Positions 25,301 through 31,886 of a DNA stretch of 33,341 nucleotides are shown piece after piece; positions within the stretch are counted from its first letter, which is position 1; each line of letters begins with the position of its first letter. The translations under genes were made by a program, and so were the position numbers. Under the pieces are notes generated by a model. That model worked only from the letters and a program-made list of their open reading frames with translations, searched no databases and was not told the origin of the DNA. This stretch comes from a virus. The DNA lies in IMG/VR virus record IMGVR_UViG_3300025592_000041, positions 1 to 33,341 of that record; one strand, given 5' to 3'.

Positions 25301-27757
25301 AGCAGGATTAGGGAACTTAGCGCCAGTGAATCTGCCACCAACACGTTTCATTATTGTTGGCTGTGGGGCTATCTGCCCTACTCTTGCACTAGCAATATGC
25401 CTCATAGAGACTCTACTCTTAGCAGCGCCCGCCTTAATTCGCGCCATAAGAGTATCAAACTGTCTCTCTGTCTTGCGGAACATTCTTGTCATGCTGCCTT
25501 CAGCCTTGACAGTAGCCGACTGTGCGCTGGCTGCAACACTAGCCGAGCCCTTAGCGGCACTAGCGGACATTGAAGTAGAAGCAGCAGCAACAGATTTTGA
25601 CCCCTGGACAGCTACTGTCCGTGTTTGAACGATAGCTTGTTGGTATGGCGATGCTGCAATGTGAGGATCTTGCTTAAGCAGAGCAACGGAGCGCGCCCAC
25701 TTGTTGCCCATATGAGTAAAGTCAGATGAAGCTTGAACCGCCTTTCTACCCACCTGCACGAGGCCTGTTCCCAACCGTCGCAAGCGAGGCAGAGGCTCGC
25801 CTGCAGCCTGCTTAGCAAGCAGCATACTTACAGTTATAGACTTCATCTTGGGCAAGAATGCGGACATCACACGACCCAAGCTACCCACGATATTGCCCAA
25901 TTGACCCATAGAGAATCCAACAGGGCCAATAACGGCCAGCAACCCAGTGAATGCCATAATAGCCTTCTTTGTAGTCGGGCTTAAATTAGCAACCCATTTA
26001 GTGAAATTTTTAATGGCAGGAATGATAGTTTTTTCAATAGCGTCGAAGAACGCCGTCCCCATTTCCTGCATGGCAATCTTGATATCATTACGCAATCTTT
26101 GCATCACAGCGGCTGGGCCAGCCATCACCAGATTAAACTCATCAGCGAATGTCTCACCAGCTTGTGTTGCACCCATAAAGTCAATCACTAGAGACTTCAA
26201 TGGTGGAGACAAACCCTGCAGAGCTGTGGAAAGAATTCCAGCCGATGTGGTATTCTTATCAAAACCCTGACTAGAACTCCCCAGACCCTGATCGAAGGCT
26301 ATAATATCATCTCTAAAGCTTTGAATCGCTTCCGGTGAAGAAAAGGCGCTGCTGATCTTAGCCTCAAGCTCTTCTAAGTTCTCAACTCCTCCAATAAGAT
26401 CTGCCAGACCCACAGCTCCTCCAGATCGCAATTGTTGCTGCATCGTTTTAACAGATTGAGTGAAGCCCTCCATGCCGCGCATGGCTGCAAACATACGGCT
26501 TGCTTGGCGCTTACCAACAAGCTCGCCAAGATAAATAACAGCAGCCTTCTTCCCAGCAGCCTTGTCGATGATATTCAAGTTCTCAGCCAGATTGAATAGA
26601 AGCATATTGCCCATACCAAGATCAACATTGAATTCTGACCACTTAGAGCCCATCTCTTCAGCCATATCACGAACCTTGGCTGTGGGGTTAATCATCCTCT
26701 GAAGAGAGAATTTCAAAGCGTGGGCAGATTCGGTAGCATCAAGACCAACTTCCTTCATGTTAGCCATAACGCCAGACAAGAATACTAAGTCCACACCCGC
26801 CGCAGCAGCGGCAGGAGAAACCTGAGGAAAAGCTTCTGCAAGATCTTTCAACGATAGAGCAGTGGTATTCTCCATCATGTTAAACTTAGCTAACAATCCA
26901 GCGACTTTAGCTATCCTGTCCCCGGCAGGGTCCATCTGCTTAACCATGCCTGCAAGGTTAGCAATGAAGTCTCTGCCCACCTCAACAGATACCTCTCCGA
27001 CCTTCTCCAATTCAAGAGCCAGGCCAGCATACTCTACAGCGAGATCAGAGAGTTTATCTTTCTGTCCGCCACCAAGCAGAGCCTTACCCATTTGGGCGAA
27101 GTCAGACGTAAGACCGGCAACAATGGACGTAGACGCACCTATAGCGGAAGACAAACTGAGCATCTTCTTCTTGAGATCAGCAGCCGCCCCGCCAGAGATA
27201 TCAAGAATTTTCTTCGTTCTGACGAACTGTCTCTCAAAGCTCTCAAACGATTGCATCATAAAGCGTAATGCAATGCCAATAGGAGCAGTTATACCAACCA
27301 TCATCTGACGCCCCAACCACTGCATATTCTTAGCAGCCGAAGTAGCATTCTGAGAGACGCGCTTAAGGTCAGTACCAAACTTACGGAGAGGCACCTTCCT
27401 CATGTCCTTTCTAAGCTTTACTAGCTCTCTGGAGTAGGCACGATAGGCCTGAGTGCCACGCTGAGTTTGTTGACGCTGAAGCTTAAGCGTCCCAAGCTGG
27501 CCCTTAATTTCACGCCGATAAATCTTCTGGTTTCTAACCAGCATCTTGACGCTTTGAGCCTCGCCATGAAATATCTTTTGAAGCTCTTTAGCAGAGCCAG
27601 TAAGTCGAGGTATTTGAGATCCGAGGCTGTGCGAAGCGTCTTCAAGAACGACAATGCCATTCTTAAGCTTCATCACCTGAGCTTGCAGTTGACCAAGCTG
27701 ATTCAGCCCGCCAACATTAACTCTAAATTCTAGATTTGCTCCGCCTGTTTCTGCCAT
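22322..27757 (-). CDS. Tape measure protein
   Basis: At 1811 residues this is the longest gene of the window and sets the tail length. The N-terminus is helical and charged, then a TP901-type tape measure core spans about 150-480 (MQWLGRQMMVGITAPIGIAL, FERQFVRTKKIL, FPQVSPAAAAAGVDLVFLSG). Hydrophobic segments occur near 600 (AFTGLLAVIGPVGFSMGQLG), 885-915 (MTSGILAIFLIIGSAVAYVV) and 1035-1110 (WIVKIMEFWIDMLLMEAKVI and beyond), probably for membrane passage of DNA. A long coiled-coil region lies near 1300-1450, and the C-terminus is Gly-rich. No lytic transglycosylase or peptidase motif was recognised. It follows the frameshifted chaperone, the usual order. Confidence 0.93.
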   Translation of the reverse strand: MAETGGANLEFRVNVGGLNQLGQLQAQVMKLKNGIVVLEDASHSLGSQIPRLTGSAKELQKIFHGEAQSVKMLVRNQKIYRREIKGQLGTLKLQRQQTQRGTQAYRAYSRELVKLRKDMRKVPLRKFGTDLKRVSQNATSAAKNMQWLGRQMMVGITAPIGIALRFMMQSFESFERQFVRTKKILDISGGAAADLKKKMLSLSSAIGASTSIVAGLTSDFAQMGKALLGGGQKDKLSDLAVEYAGLALELEKVGEVSVEVGRDFIANLAGMVKQMDPAGDRIAKVAGLLAKFNMMENTTALSLKDLAEAFPQVSPAAAAAGVDLVFLSGVMANMKEVGLDATESAHALKFSLQRMINPTAKVRDMAEEMGSKWSEFNVDLGMGNMLLFNLAENLNIIDKAAGKKAAVIYLGELVGKRQASRMFAAMRGMEGFTQSVKTMQQQLRSGGAVGLADLIGGVENLEELEAKISSAFSSPEAIQSFRDDIIAFDQGLGSSSQGFDKNTTSAGILSTALQGLSPPLKSLVIDFMGATQAGETFADEFNLVMAGPAAVMQRLRNDIKIAMQEMGTAFFDAIEKTIIPAIKNFTKWVANLSPTTKKAIMAFTGLLAVIGPVGFSMGQLGNIVGSLGRVMSAFLPKMKSITVSMLLAKQAAGEPLPRLRRLGTGLVQVGRKAVQASSDFTHMGNKWARSVALLKQDPHIAASPYQQAIVQTRTVAVQGSKSVAAASTSMSASAAKGSASVAASAQSATVKAEGSMTRMFRKTERQFDTLMARIKAGAAKSRVSMRHIASARVGQIAPQPTIMKRVGGRFTGAKFPNPAEMAVAWSRKLTGVADHFASKFSLAAYSAAGKMDNLRFSMSAVFKMIRVQAIISAGVFGMAFKGAIKAIKFAMMTSGILAIFLIIGSAVAYVVSNLDMFKEAGKNSFGTFSKALSVLKEAFLSIGKVFFEIFGEIFGKTAKDGSKEAASGMDAVGRTIQGVANIFLGFAKVVRNVMQTFLPPIIRFFLTVVKKVADGVGAALGWMRKNWEKISKTVSSVVYWIVKIMEFWIDMLLMEAKVIASVLQWVGKAFFGLLEHAIVPVFRGIWKVVDGVLAFVIGAMRKLVEAILWAVETSRPLINKILSALDTLGGALDKIGMGWSIDFRIPESLDDVKEKADTLFDVIQAGRAGLNGLIQDKLGIAVGAIGDGVDFALEKLIDGIDAVAGADAAGAVRGVLEGILGGEFGLGNNLADDIDDKLPDLLDRVFADVDTGPIGEGIAEEVSEAMQDAFNTFVGKVKSRLIKELRNLMDLSMKKFDAYTKVYLSAYDTRINVIQKVVEAEKELTRTIKYESDRRSLINKMALDSENFVRNRALALYEGRVEDARNLSVQFGLTKTKSQESLSGLAGGRASYLLDQKRRAAIDTIKDEQKVEKDRLKDVRDRLKGSFDSMLEDLPATDAELQAKLSEITSGLADHMGEAFGPEGGAAVSLQKFATIIDSELTSRFNELFRSIGIVSDGAQVTFTNAFTGVTVAVDEETTKVATTISKAVSDWLLAFLEFDPVTPFQRIFDLVNEEWKGALEWDLIAQGWMAGFMDKAIPHIIEQLKVAQGLIEDAMTDTVQSVMVNPELFLADKLRQDTVLPPSSEFRVDPYEGLYQDDPYIMAPGANFGGTGGFGGPGVVGSGGGTGVRYGYDPNDPRFSGVDSDEYSDYYGSRFNGGAIKAQYGRYLNGFRSAMVPIMAHGGEYVMNAKAVQNVGLSNLEAMNSERNYDGGGDSGGVNIYVENFIGQPEWFEGMMQDYNISVAPRHERSKGLDSRRISSMADNNRRGRV

Positions 27758-27783
27758 ATTTCACACCTATACCATTATCCCAC

Positions 27784-28445
27784 TCATTGGCTTTCATAAC
27801 CAAGCCCGATGGGTAGATGTGTAATCGTAAACTCGCTGTCCAGAGCATTGCCTGAAGAGGAACCCGACGAAGTATCTAAATCAGTCATCGACTGATACTC
27901 ACCTATTCCCTCACCAGTAACAACCTGAGCAAGCAGATTATAGTCTGCGTGCTTCTTGCTACGAACCATATCAACAATATGGATCAGCTCTGGAAATGTT
28001 AATATGTTTTCTATATCGTCAATGCTTTTCCAAACACCGACAGAAACGAAAGCCTCTAAAATAAGGTGGTGGAGAGGGAAGGTACTCCATTGAAATGGTG
28101 TACCATCACTTCCCTCTCCACCTACTCGTTTGGGGCTTCGTCAACCTCATTGCCCATGCTTGCAGCCATTAAAGAAGCAAAACATCGCAAATCTAAAGCG
28201 TCCTCAAGAGCATCATTATCATTAGCCAAATCAGGATCAACCTTCTGTAATGCAATAGATGATGCGAGGACCATATTATCAATGTCCTCATCGGATAGAC
28301 CGGCATCATCCTCGACATTAAGCTTATCTGCTACGGCCATAAACTTCCGTAACTGCCTAATGGTCAAAGGATGAATCGTCCTTTCCACACCATCTGCAAA
28401 GATGATATCCTGACCTCTCCTGAGATCTTTGTTCGTTGCAGCCAT
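27784..28445 (-). CDS. Tail assembly chaperone GT fusion, made by -1 frameshift
   Basis: Ribosomes slipping back one base at CCCAAAC (28128-28134) leave the G frame six bases before its stop and read a second frame to 27784, giving a product of about 220 residues. I translated the -1 frame through the hairpin: it is open from the slip site to the stop, with ILEAFVSVGVWKSIDDIENI and FPELIHIVDMVRSKKHADYN followed by a Ser-rich tail. As in lambda gpG/gpGT, G binds the tape measure and the T extension recruits tail tube subunits. Stop-free extension, slippery site and hairpin together make this call strong; the efficiency is unknown. Confidence 0.85.
28068..28134 (-). promoter_or_regulatory. Programmed -1 ribosomal frameshift signal
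   Basis: The minus strand holds the heptamer CCCAAAC (28128-28134), read in the zero frame as C CCA AAC, the X XXY YYZ form. After a five-base spacer comes GGTGGAGAGGGAAG (28109-28122), which pairs perfectly over 14 bases with 28068-28081. The loop region adds a nested stem, GTAC with GTAC and CCAT with ATGG. The zero-frame stop TAG (28122-28124) lies at the base of the stem. Slip site, spacing and stem all fit a -1 frameshift element. Confidence 0.88.
28122..28445 (-). CDS. Tail assembly chaperone G
   Basis: A 107-residue acidic protein. FADGVERTIHPLTIRQLRKF (about 16-35) is the usual start of small phage tail chaperones, followed by an acidic helical region (DDAGLSDEDIDN, DPDLANDNDALEDALD). 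It lies between the major tail tube and tape measure genes, the position of lambda G. The gene ends six bases after a slippery CCCAAAC, so most ribosomes make G and some make the longer GT. The leader has AGGTGTGAAA, also found before the tape measure gene. Confidence 0.85.
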   Translation of the reverse strand: MAATNKDLRRGQDIIFADGVERTIHPLTIRQLRKFMAVADKLNVEDDAGLSDEDIDNMVLASSIALQKVDPDLANDNDALEDALDLRCFASLMAASMGNEVDEAPNE

Positions 28446-28467
28446 TTACTTTTCACACCTTTCATTC

Positions 28468-28496
28468 GTTATAACATCATGCTATCAGATATTCCA
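28468..28496 (-). promoter_or_regulatory. Candidate promoter TGGAAT-N17-TATAAC
   Basis: In the 80-base gap before the chaperone gene, TGGAAT (28491-28496) is followed after 17 bases by TATAAC (28468-28473), which has the TGn of an extended -10. The element matches the one at 14127-14155 in hexamer and spacing. It would serve the chaperone and tape measure genes. No experimental support is available. Confidence 0.4.
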
Positions 28497-28505
28497 AAGA
28501 ATATC
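28488..28505 (-). terminator. Short hairpin after major tail protein gene
   Basis: GATATTC and GAATATC form a seven-pair AT-rich stem with a four-base loop, 20 bases after the tail tube stop. No T-run follows, so it is at best a weak terminator or a 3' stabiliser. It overlaps the -35 part of the candidate promoter at 28468-28496. Confidence 0.3.
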
Positions 28506-28525
28506 AACCCGAATCGCCAAATTTC

Positions 28526-29125
28526 TTAGGCGTTTGCGGTTACATCAATAATCTTGCCATATTCATAGTTGGTATCCGAGCTATTCGGCAGAATACGAAA
28601 TTCTACCGGAAATGCTACAGCCTCAGCTCGCTTCATTGAATGAGAGCTTGCTGAATACGATACAGCGCGCTTCGTTTGAAAGATGCGCTTTAGCGTAGTG
28701 CTAGCAGTCGTGCCGGGAGCGTTACCAGTAATCTGAAGTACCTTCTCATACGGGTAAACGTTCTCAATACCAAACTTAAATGTCCGCGTAGCAGATGCGC
28801 CCGACACCGTATCCAAATCGGTTACGATATCAGCTGTTGTACTGTCTGTCGCGGCAACCGTTGATGAATAGTTCCATGCGTGGGCAAGGTTCTGAAGCGT
28901 TGCTTCGGCAAGGGTCGTCTTGACCATCACCTTAACCCTCGACTGGATGACCTTGGCAGCATCGCCAAACTGATCAACTTCTACGTCAACCATGTCCGGC
29001 TCCCATGATAGCTCAACGCCATCCATAGTAGCACCAACGTCAGTTAGGGACGCAAAAGCCGTTCCCGACTCGCCCAATTCGACGGTAGCCTCACCAACGA
29101 CAATATTTGCAGTTGTAATTGCCAT
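28526..29125 (-). CDS. Major tail (tube) protein
   Basis: A 199-residue protein rich in Thr, Val and Ala with alternating strands. MAITTANIVVGEATVELGES, then LTDVGATMDGVELSWEPD and VDVEVDQFGDAAKVIQSRVKV, follow the pattern of siphovirus tail tube proteins, where a DG-x-E/T-x-S segment and a long loop precede the tube strands. It should polymerise as hexameric rings into the tail tube. It has the strongest ribosome binding site of the region (AGGAGGAAAATA), as expected for an abundant virion protein, and lies between the tail terminator and tail chaperone genes. No Ig-like decoration domain is obvious. Confidence 0.82.
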   Translation of the reverse strand: MAITTANIVVGEATVELGESGTAFASLTDVGATMDGVELSWEPDMVDVEVDQFGDAAKVIQSRVKVMVKTTLAEATLQNLAHAWNYSSTVAATDSTTADIVTDLDTVSGASATRTFKFGIENVYPYEKVLQITGNAPGTTASTTLKRIFQTKRAVSYSASSHSMKRAEAVAFPVEFRILPNSSDTNYEYGKIIDVTANA

Positions 29126-29140
29126 TATTTTCCTCCTAAA

Positions 29141-29341
29141 TTATTCAAGAATAAACATGCGCTTACCGCGCCTGTCTCTCCATCTAGCTATTTTCTGTGC
29201 GTGCTCTAAGAGCACTTCGTCCTTACGGCCCCCCACTCCTACGGAATTTTGCCACTCAAACTCATACTGAGTGGCACCGATACGAGCAGTAAAACCAGAG
29301 GTCTTTCCCACATATGTAATAGCAGTATACCTTACTTTCAT
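29141..29341 (-). CDS. Small hypothetical protein between tail terminator and tube genes
   Basis: A 66-residue basic protein. The N-terminal half is beta-rich (VRYTAITYVGKTSGFTARIG and YEFEW) and the C-terminal half is a basic helix (DEVLLEHAQKIARWRDRRGKRM). I do not recognise it. Proteins of this size with a Y-E-F-x-W segment are often encoded between the tail completion and tube genes of siphoviruses and may be neck components. The ribosome binding site is weak, but spacing to both neighbours is tight, so it is probably a true gene. Confidence 0.6.
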   Translation of the reverse strand: MKVRYTAITYVGKTSGFTARIGATQYEFEWQNSVGVGGRKDEVLLEHAQKIARWRDRRGKRMFILE

Positions 29342-29355
29342 TTTTATTGCGAATA

Positions 29356-29814
29356 CTATCCCGCTACATACATAACGGAAAAGTCCAATTGGACAGAGTA
29401 CCAGCCCTCCTTTTCAAGAGGCTGATTTGATCTAGAACCTATTAATCTCGATCCCAGAACACGATTAACAGTGTTATTTACATTGACTGTAGATGTGACT
29501 GTAGTGTCGGTTCCAGGGCCCCTTGGACCACCCCCGACATCGAACATACTAATAATTTTATTACTTATCCTAAAGCACCTATCTGCATTGGAATCATAGA
29601 TTATATACCGCAGAGTGTCTTCTCTCAAAAGATAGGCACTTGATGCAATATGGCCAGGAAGCCAGTAATACACGATAAATGGAGGCTTCTGGTCATTAGG
29701 AATCACCATAGGAAATATTTTGACAGCCTTGCCAGCTATATCCTTCAAACCATAGTTTCTTTTAAGCTCATCATTGAAATCATAAGCAATTATTTGATCA
29801 CTATAGTCTGGCAC
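29356..29814 (-). CDS. Putative tail terminator / tail completion protein
   Basis: A 152-residue protein placed between the HK97-gp10-like gene and the tail tube gene, the usual site for the tail terminator. It has an N-terminal helix (SDQIIAYDFNDELKRNYG), strands PFIVYYWLPG and LRYIIYDSNADRC, a helix RISNKIISMFDV and a final strand pair (WYSVQLDFSVMYV) that fits the terminator fold. I chose GTG 29814 because GGAGG lies six bases before it; the upstream start at 29832 is a TTG without a site. A Gly/Pro/Thr-rich loop (GGGPRGPGTDTTVT) interrupts the domain. The role is inferred from order and secondary structure. Confidence 0.65.
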   Translation of the reverse strand: MPDYSDQIIAYDFNDELKRNYGLKDIAGKAVKIFPMVIPNDQKPPFIVYYWLPGHIASSAYLLREDTLRYIIYDSNADRCFRISNKIISMFDVGGGPRGPGTDTTVTSTVNVNNTVNRVLGSRLIGSRSNQPLEKEGWYSVQLDFSVMYVAG

Positions 29815-30235
29815 CAGAAACCTCCGATGCAACAGTATTAGATATCTCTTCGGCCAAATTATTCATCTCTGACACAACAATCCTTTGAATCCCGCTTGTA
29901 ACAGACTTGATACTACCATCTGATACATTATCATAGCTCACCTCGGCGCTCACCGAACCATCACCATCAAAGTCCATACTCGCAGTAGAGACGATGTAGG
30001 TTCCATACTGGCTTTTGCCAGAGATAACAAGATGCAGCCCCATAGGGTCAACAGTATGTCTTACTGTCAAATGACTAGCCTGCTGAGGAAAGTGTTCATG
30101 AATCAGACTTTCTACATTCTTAACGGCAGCATCGCCATGAGCAGCCATCGCTGAGTAGATCATCACATTAGAGCTTTGCATGCGTCTAGCCATGCTCTTC
30201 AATGCATGCATCCCCTTAATATCAAGCTTCATCAT
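29801..30235 (-). CDS. HK97 gp10-like neck/tail protein
   Basis: A 144-residue protein. It begins with a helix-rich part (MKLDIKGMHALKSMARRMQS, then a second helix with AAMAAHGDAAVKNVESLIHEH), followed by strands (LTVRHTVDPMGLHLVISG, YGTYIVSTASMDFDGDG) and ends in a long helix (IQRIVVSEMNNLAEEISNTV). This fits the HK97 gp10 family that lies between head closure and tail terminator genes. It starts directly at the end of the preceding gene with tandem ATG codons and overlaps the next gene by 14 bases. No catalytic motif is seen; the family call is by order and helix-strand layout. Confidence 0.6.
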   Translation of the reverse strand: MMKLDIKGMHALKSMARRMQSSNVMIYSAMAAHGDAAVKNVESLIHEHFPQQASHLTVRHTVDPMGLHLVISGKSQYGTYIVSTASMDFDGDGSVSAEVSYDNVSDGSIKSVTSGIQRIVVSEMNNLAEEISNTVASEVSGARL

Positions 30236-30609
30236 TATTTAGATTCCACCACAACACGAGCTTTAACGTAAAGATGATTTAATCTACCAGAATACCCCGG
30301 CCTCTTTGCGATGGATATAACCTCCAGGGGGCCAGCTTCTAGCACATTACCACGACTATCACGAATGTTATACAATCTAGAGTCATAAGTAACCTTGTCC
30401 TCAAAATGCCGGGGGATGAAAACACCATATTCAGCGTTCTCAGCCACATAGGGAGTAGTCTTCCTCACAGTGCCTATCGGAGCAACGTGTGCATTGATAG
30501 TCCTACTAAAGTAATAGTCTGGAACGACCTGACCGGAAGCGCTCTCAGACTCGCTATAGAAATGCACATCTACAATGTGAGGGAAACGCATAAAGGTTTG
30601 AAACGACAT
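30235..30609 (-). CDS. Putative head closure (stopper) protein
   Basis: A 124-residue beta-rich protein. HIVDVHFYSESESASGQVVPDYYFSRTINAHVAPIG with a later loop GVFIPRHFEDKVTYDSRLYNI and a final strand set (LEVISIAKRP, LNHLYVKARVVVES) has the pattern of SPP1 gp16-type stopper proteins (short beta barrel that begins with a tag-like strand, a Ser-rich loop, then DxR-Y-x-I-x-x). It lies right after the connector gene, as expected. GGGGTGAG, formed by the end of the connector gene, precedes the ATG. Confidence 0.65.
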   Translation of the reverse strand: MSFQTFMRFPHIVDVHFYSESESASGQVVPDYYFSRTINAHVAPIGTVRKTTPYVAENAEYGVFIPRHFEDKVTYDSRLYNIRDSRGNVLEAGPLEVISIAKRPGYSGRLNHLYVKARVVVESK

Positions 30610-30614
30610 TTAGC

Positions 30615-31562
30615 TCACCCCACATAATCCATAACATATAAAGTATAATCCATCAAAAGAATGTCGGCGTCTACGTTGCCCGTGGAGCCAAAATAATCAC
30701 CATCAAATCTGTACCTAGTTGTGTCCATAGCCACATAGTTGACACGATGACGTCTATATTCTACATCATCATTCATTAAATCAAGAATTAATAATTCCGC
30801 CGCATTAAAGACATTGCTAGGAATATAGCGCCAACCGAAACTGCCAGTTACTTTATAATCAGATTTGCTGTTAAACTTGTTTGCATAGGTTCTAGCAATA
30901 TAGTTCTTACTGGTGTCAGAAACCTTGTTTTTAAACCGAATAGCATATGAGGAACCAAAATTCCCCATAGAATTAAACTTTTCTAAATTATTCAACGTAG
31001 AATCAGAACTGTCATGCACAGTCTCAGAGTCGCTATCGCCAGCATCAGCAACGACAGTTGTCAACACATCCAGGGGGTAGGGCAATCTTAGATAGCGATT
31101 GTCTGTGCCATCAATAACAAAACTCTTGCTTCCATAATAATCAAAGGCCTGGCCGCAGAATGTATTGATAATCCTTCTAGCCTTCTTCTCTAGATCATCG
31201 AACTTGGCCCCATAGTTTGCTTGCATATCAGAATTGTTAGAAAAGAACTGCGCTGAAGTTATGTAAGGAGTGTATACATTTATATACGACTCGCTAGTAT
31301 GCGCAACCGAACTAATAGAATACGAAAAAACTACTTTATGAATCCCGCCCTGAGACAGTACGTAATTGTTAGAATTAGCCGTAGATTCACCATACGTTAT
31401 TGCATACGTACCGACAGCAGTGCGTGTACACGCAGTAGAGGCCTGAACTACACTACTGTCATCAAATTCATGATACAAGGTAGCATTAACTATATTGCTG
31501 TCTGGGTCTCCCCCCAGCGATAGTGTTACAACCTTACTGGTACCAATCTTTACGTCATCCAT
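30615..31562 (-). CDS. Head-tail connector with N-terminal beta domain
   Basis: A 315-residue protein. The N-terminal third (about 1-100) is a Ser/Thr/Val-rich beta domain (SKVVTLSLGGDPDSNIVNAT, VVFSYSISSVAHTSESYINV). The rest begins with YITSAQFFSNNSD and a helical part (FDDLEKKARRIINTFCGQAF), then strands and a helix with NVFNAAELLILDLMNDDVEYRRHRV, like HK97 gp6/SPP1 gp15 adaptor proteins that sit under the portal. The fused beta domain is larger than in those models. ATG 31562 has GAGGAAAG just upstream; the TTG before it is less likely. The gene heads the neck module after a promoter-like sequence, although portal and capsid genes are not in the window. Confidence 0.65.
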   Translation of the reverse strand: MDDVKIGTSKVVTLSLGGDPDSNIVNATLYHEFDDSSVVQASTACTRTAVGTYAITYGESTANSNNYVLSQGGIHKVVFSYSISSVAHTSESYINVYTPYITSAQFFSNNSDMQANYGAKFDDLEKKARRIINTFCGQAFDYYGSKSFVIDGTDNRYLRLPYPLDVLTTVVADAGDSDSETVHDSSDSTLNNLEKFNSMGNFGSSYAIRFKNKVSDTSKNYIARTYANKFNSKSDYKVTGSFGWRYIPSNVFNAAELLILDLMNDDVEYRRHRVNYVAMDTTRYRFDGDYFGSTGNVDADILLMDYTLYVMDYVG

Positions 31563-31580
31563 CAACTTTCCTCTAACAAC

Positions 31581-31589
31581 ATTATACCA
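31581..31589 (-). promoter_or_regulatory. Candidate extended -10 promoter (TGGTATAAT)
   Basis: In the 54-base gap between ferredoxin and connector genes the minus strand has TGG directly before a perfect TATAAT (31581-31586), the extended -10 form. No good -35 hexamer is seen 16-19 bases upstream. Transcripts would begin close to 31574, at the ribosome binding site, giving a very short leader. It could drive the head-tail and tail genes. Confidence 0.4.
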
Positions 31590-31616
31590 CCACAGACATC
31601 TAACAGCTAACCTCTG

Positions 31617-31886
31617 CTAGCCGTCTGCCTCTATGCATATTATACATTCGCCTGGGCATTCATCAGCAGAATCAATAACATTCTCTAGCTCACCATCAGG
31701 AACTGTAGCAAGTCCCTGAGCCATCTGATACACCGGCTTGGTTTGATAATTAGGACCAAAGATAGTATCCCAATGCACCTCTTTCACATAGGCCAATCCA
31801 TCATCATGCATTTGGAATATAGCCGGTGCAATCTCTGCGCACAGACCGTCACCAGTACACAAGTCCTGGTCAATCCATACCTTCAT
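31617..31886 (-). CDS. Single-cluster ferredoxin with Asp in the cluster motif
   Basis: An 89-residue ferredoxin of the 3Fe-4S/4Fe-4S type common in Actinobacteria. It opens VWIDQDLCTGDGLCAEIAPA, with C10-x2-D13-x2-C16, and the downstream ligand is C77-Pro (DECPGECIICIE), the same order as in P450-linked ferredoxins. Asp replaces the second Cys, as in 3Fe-4S proteins and in Pyrococcus furiosus ferredoxin, where Asp ligates a 4Fe-4S cluster. C81 and C84 are extra. An insert of about 30 residues (40-70) separates the halves. ATG 31886 is chosen because GGGGG lies six bases before it. It would carry single electrons; the partner enzyme is not in the window. Confidence 0.85.
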   Translation of the reverse strand: MKVWIDQDLCTGDGLCAEIAPAIFQMHDDGLAYVKEVHWDTIFGPNYQTKPVYQMAQGLATVPDGELENVIDSADECPGECIICIEADG

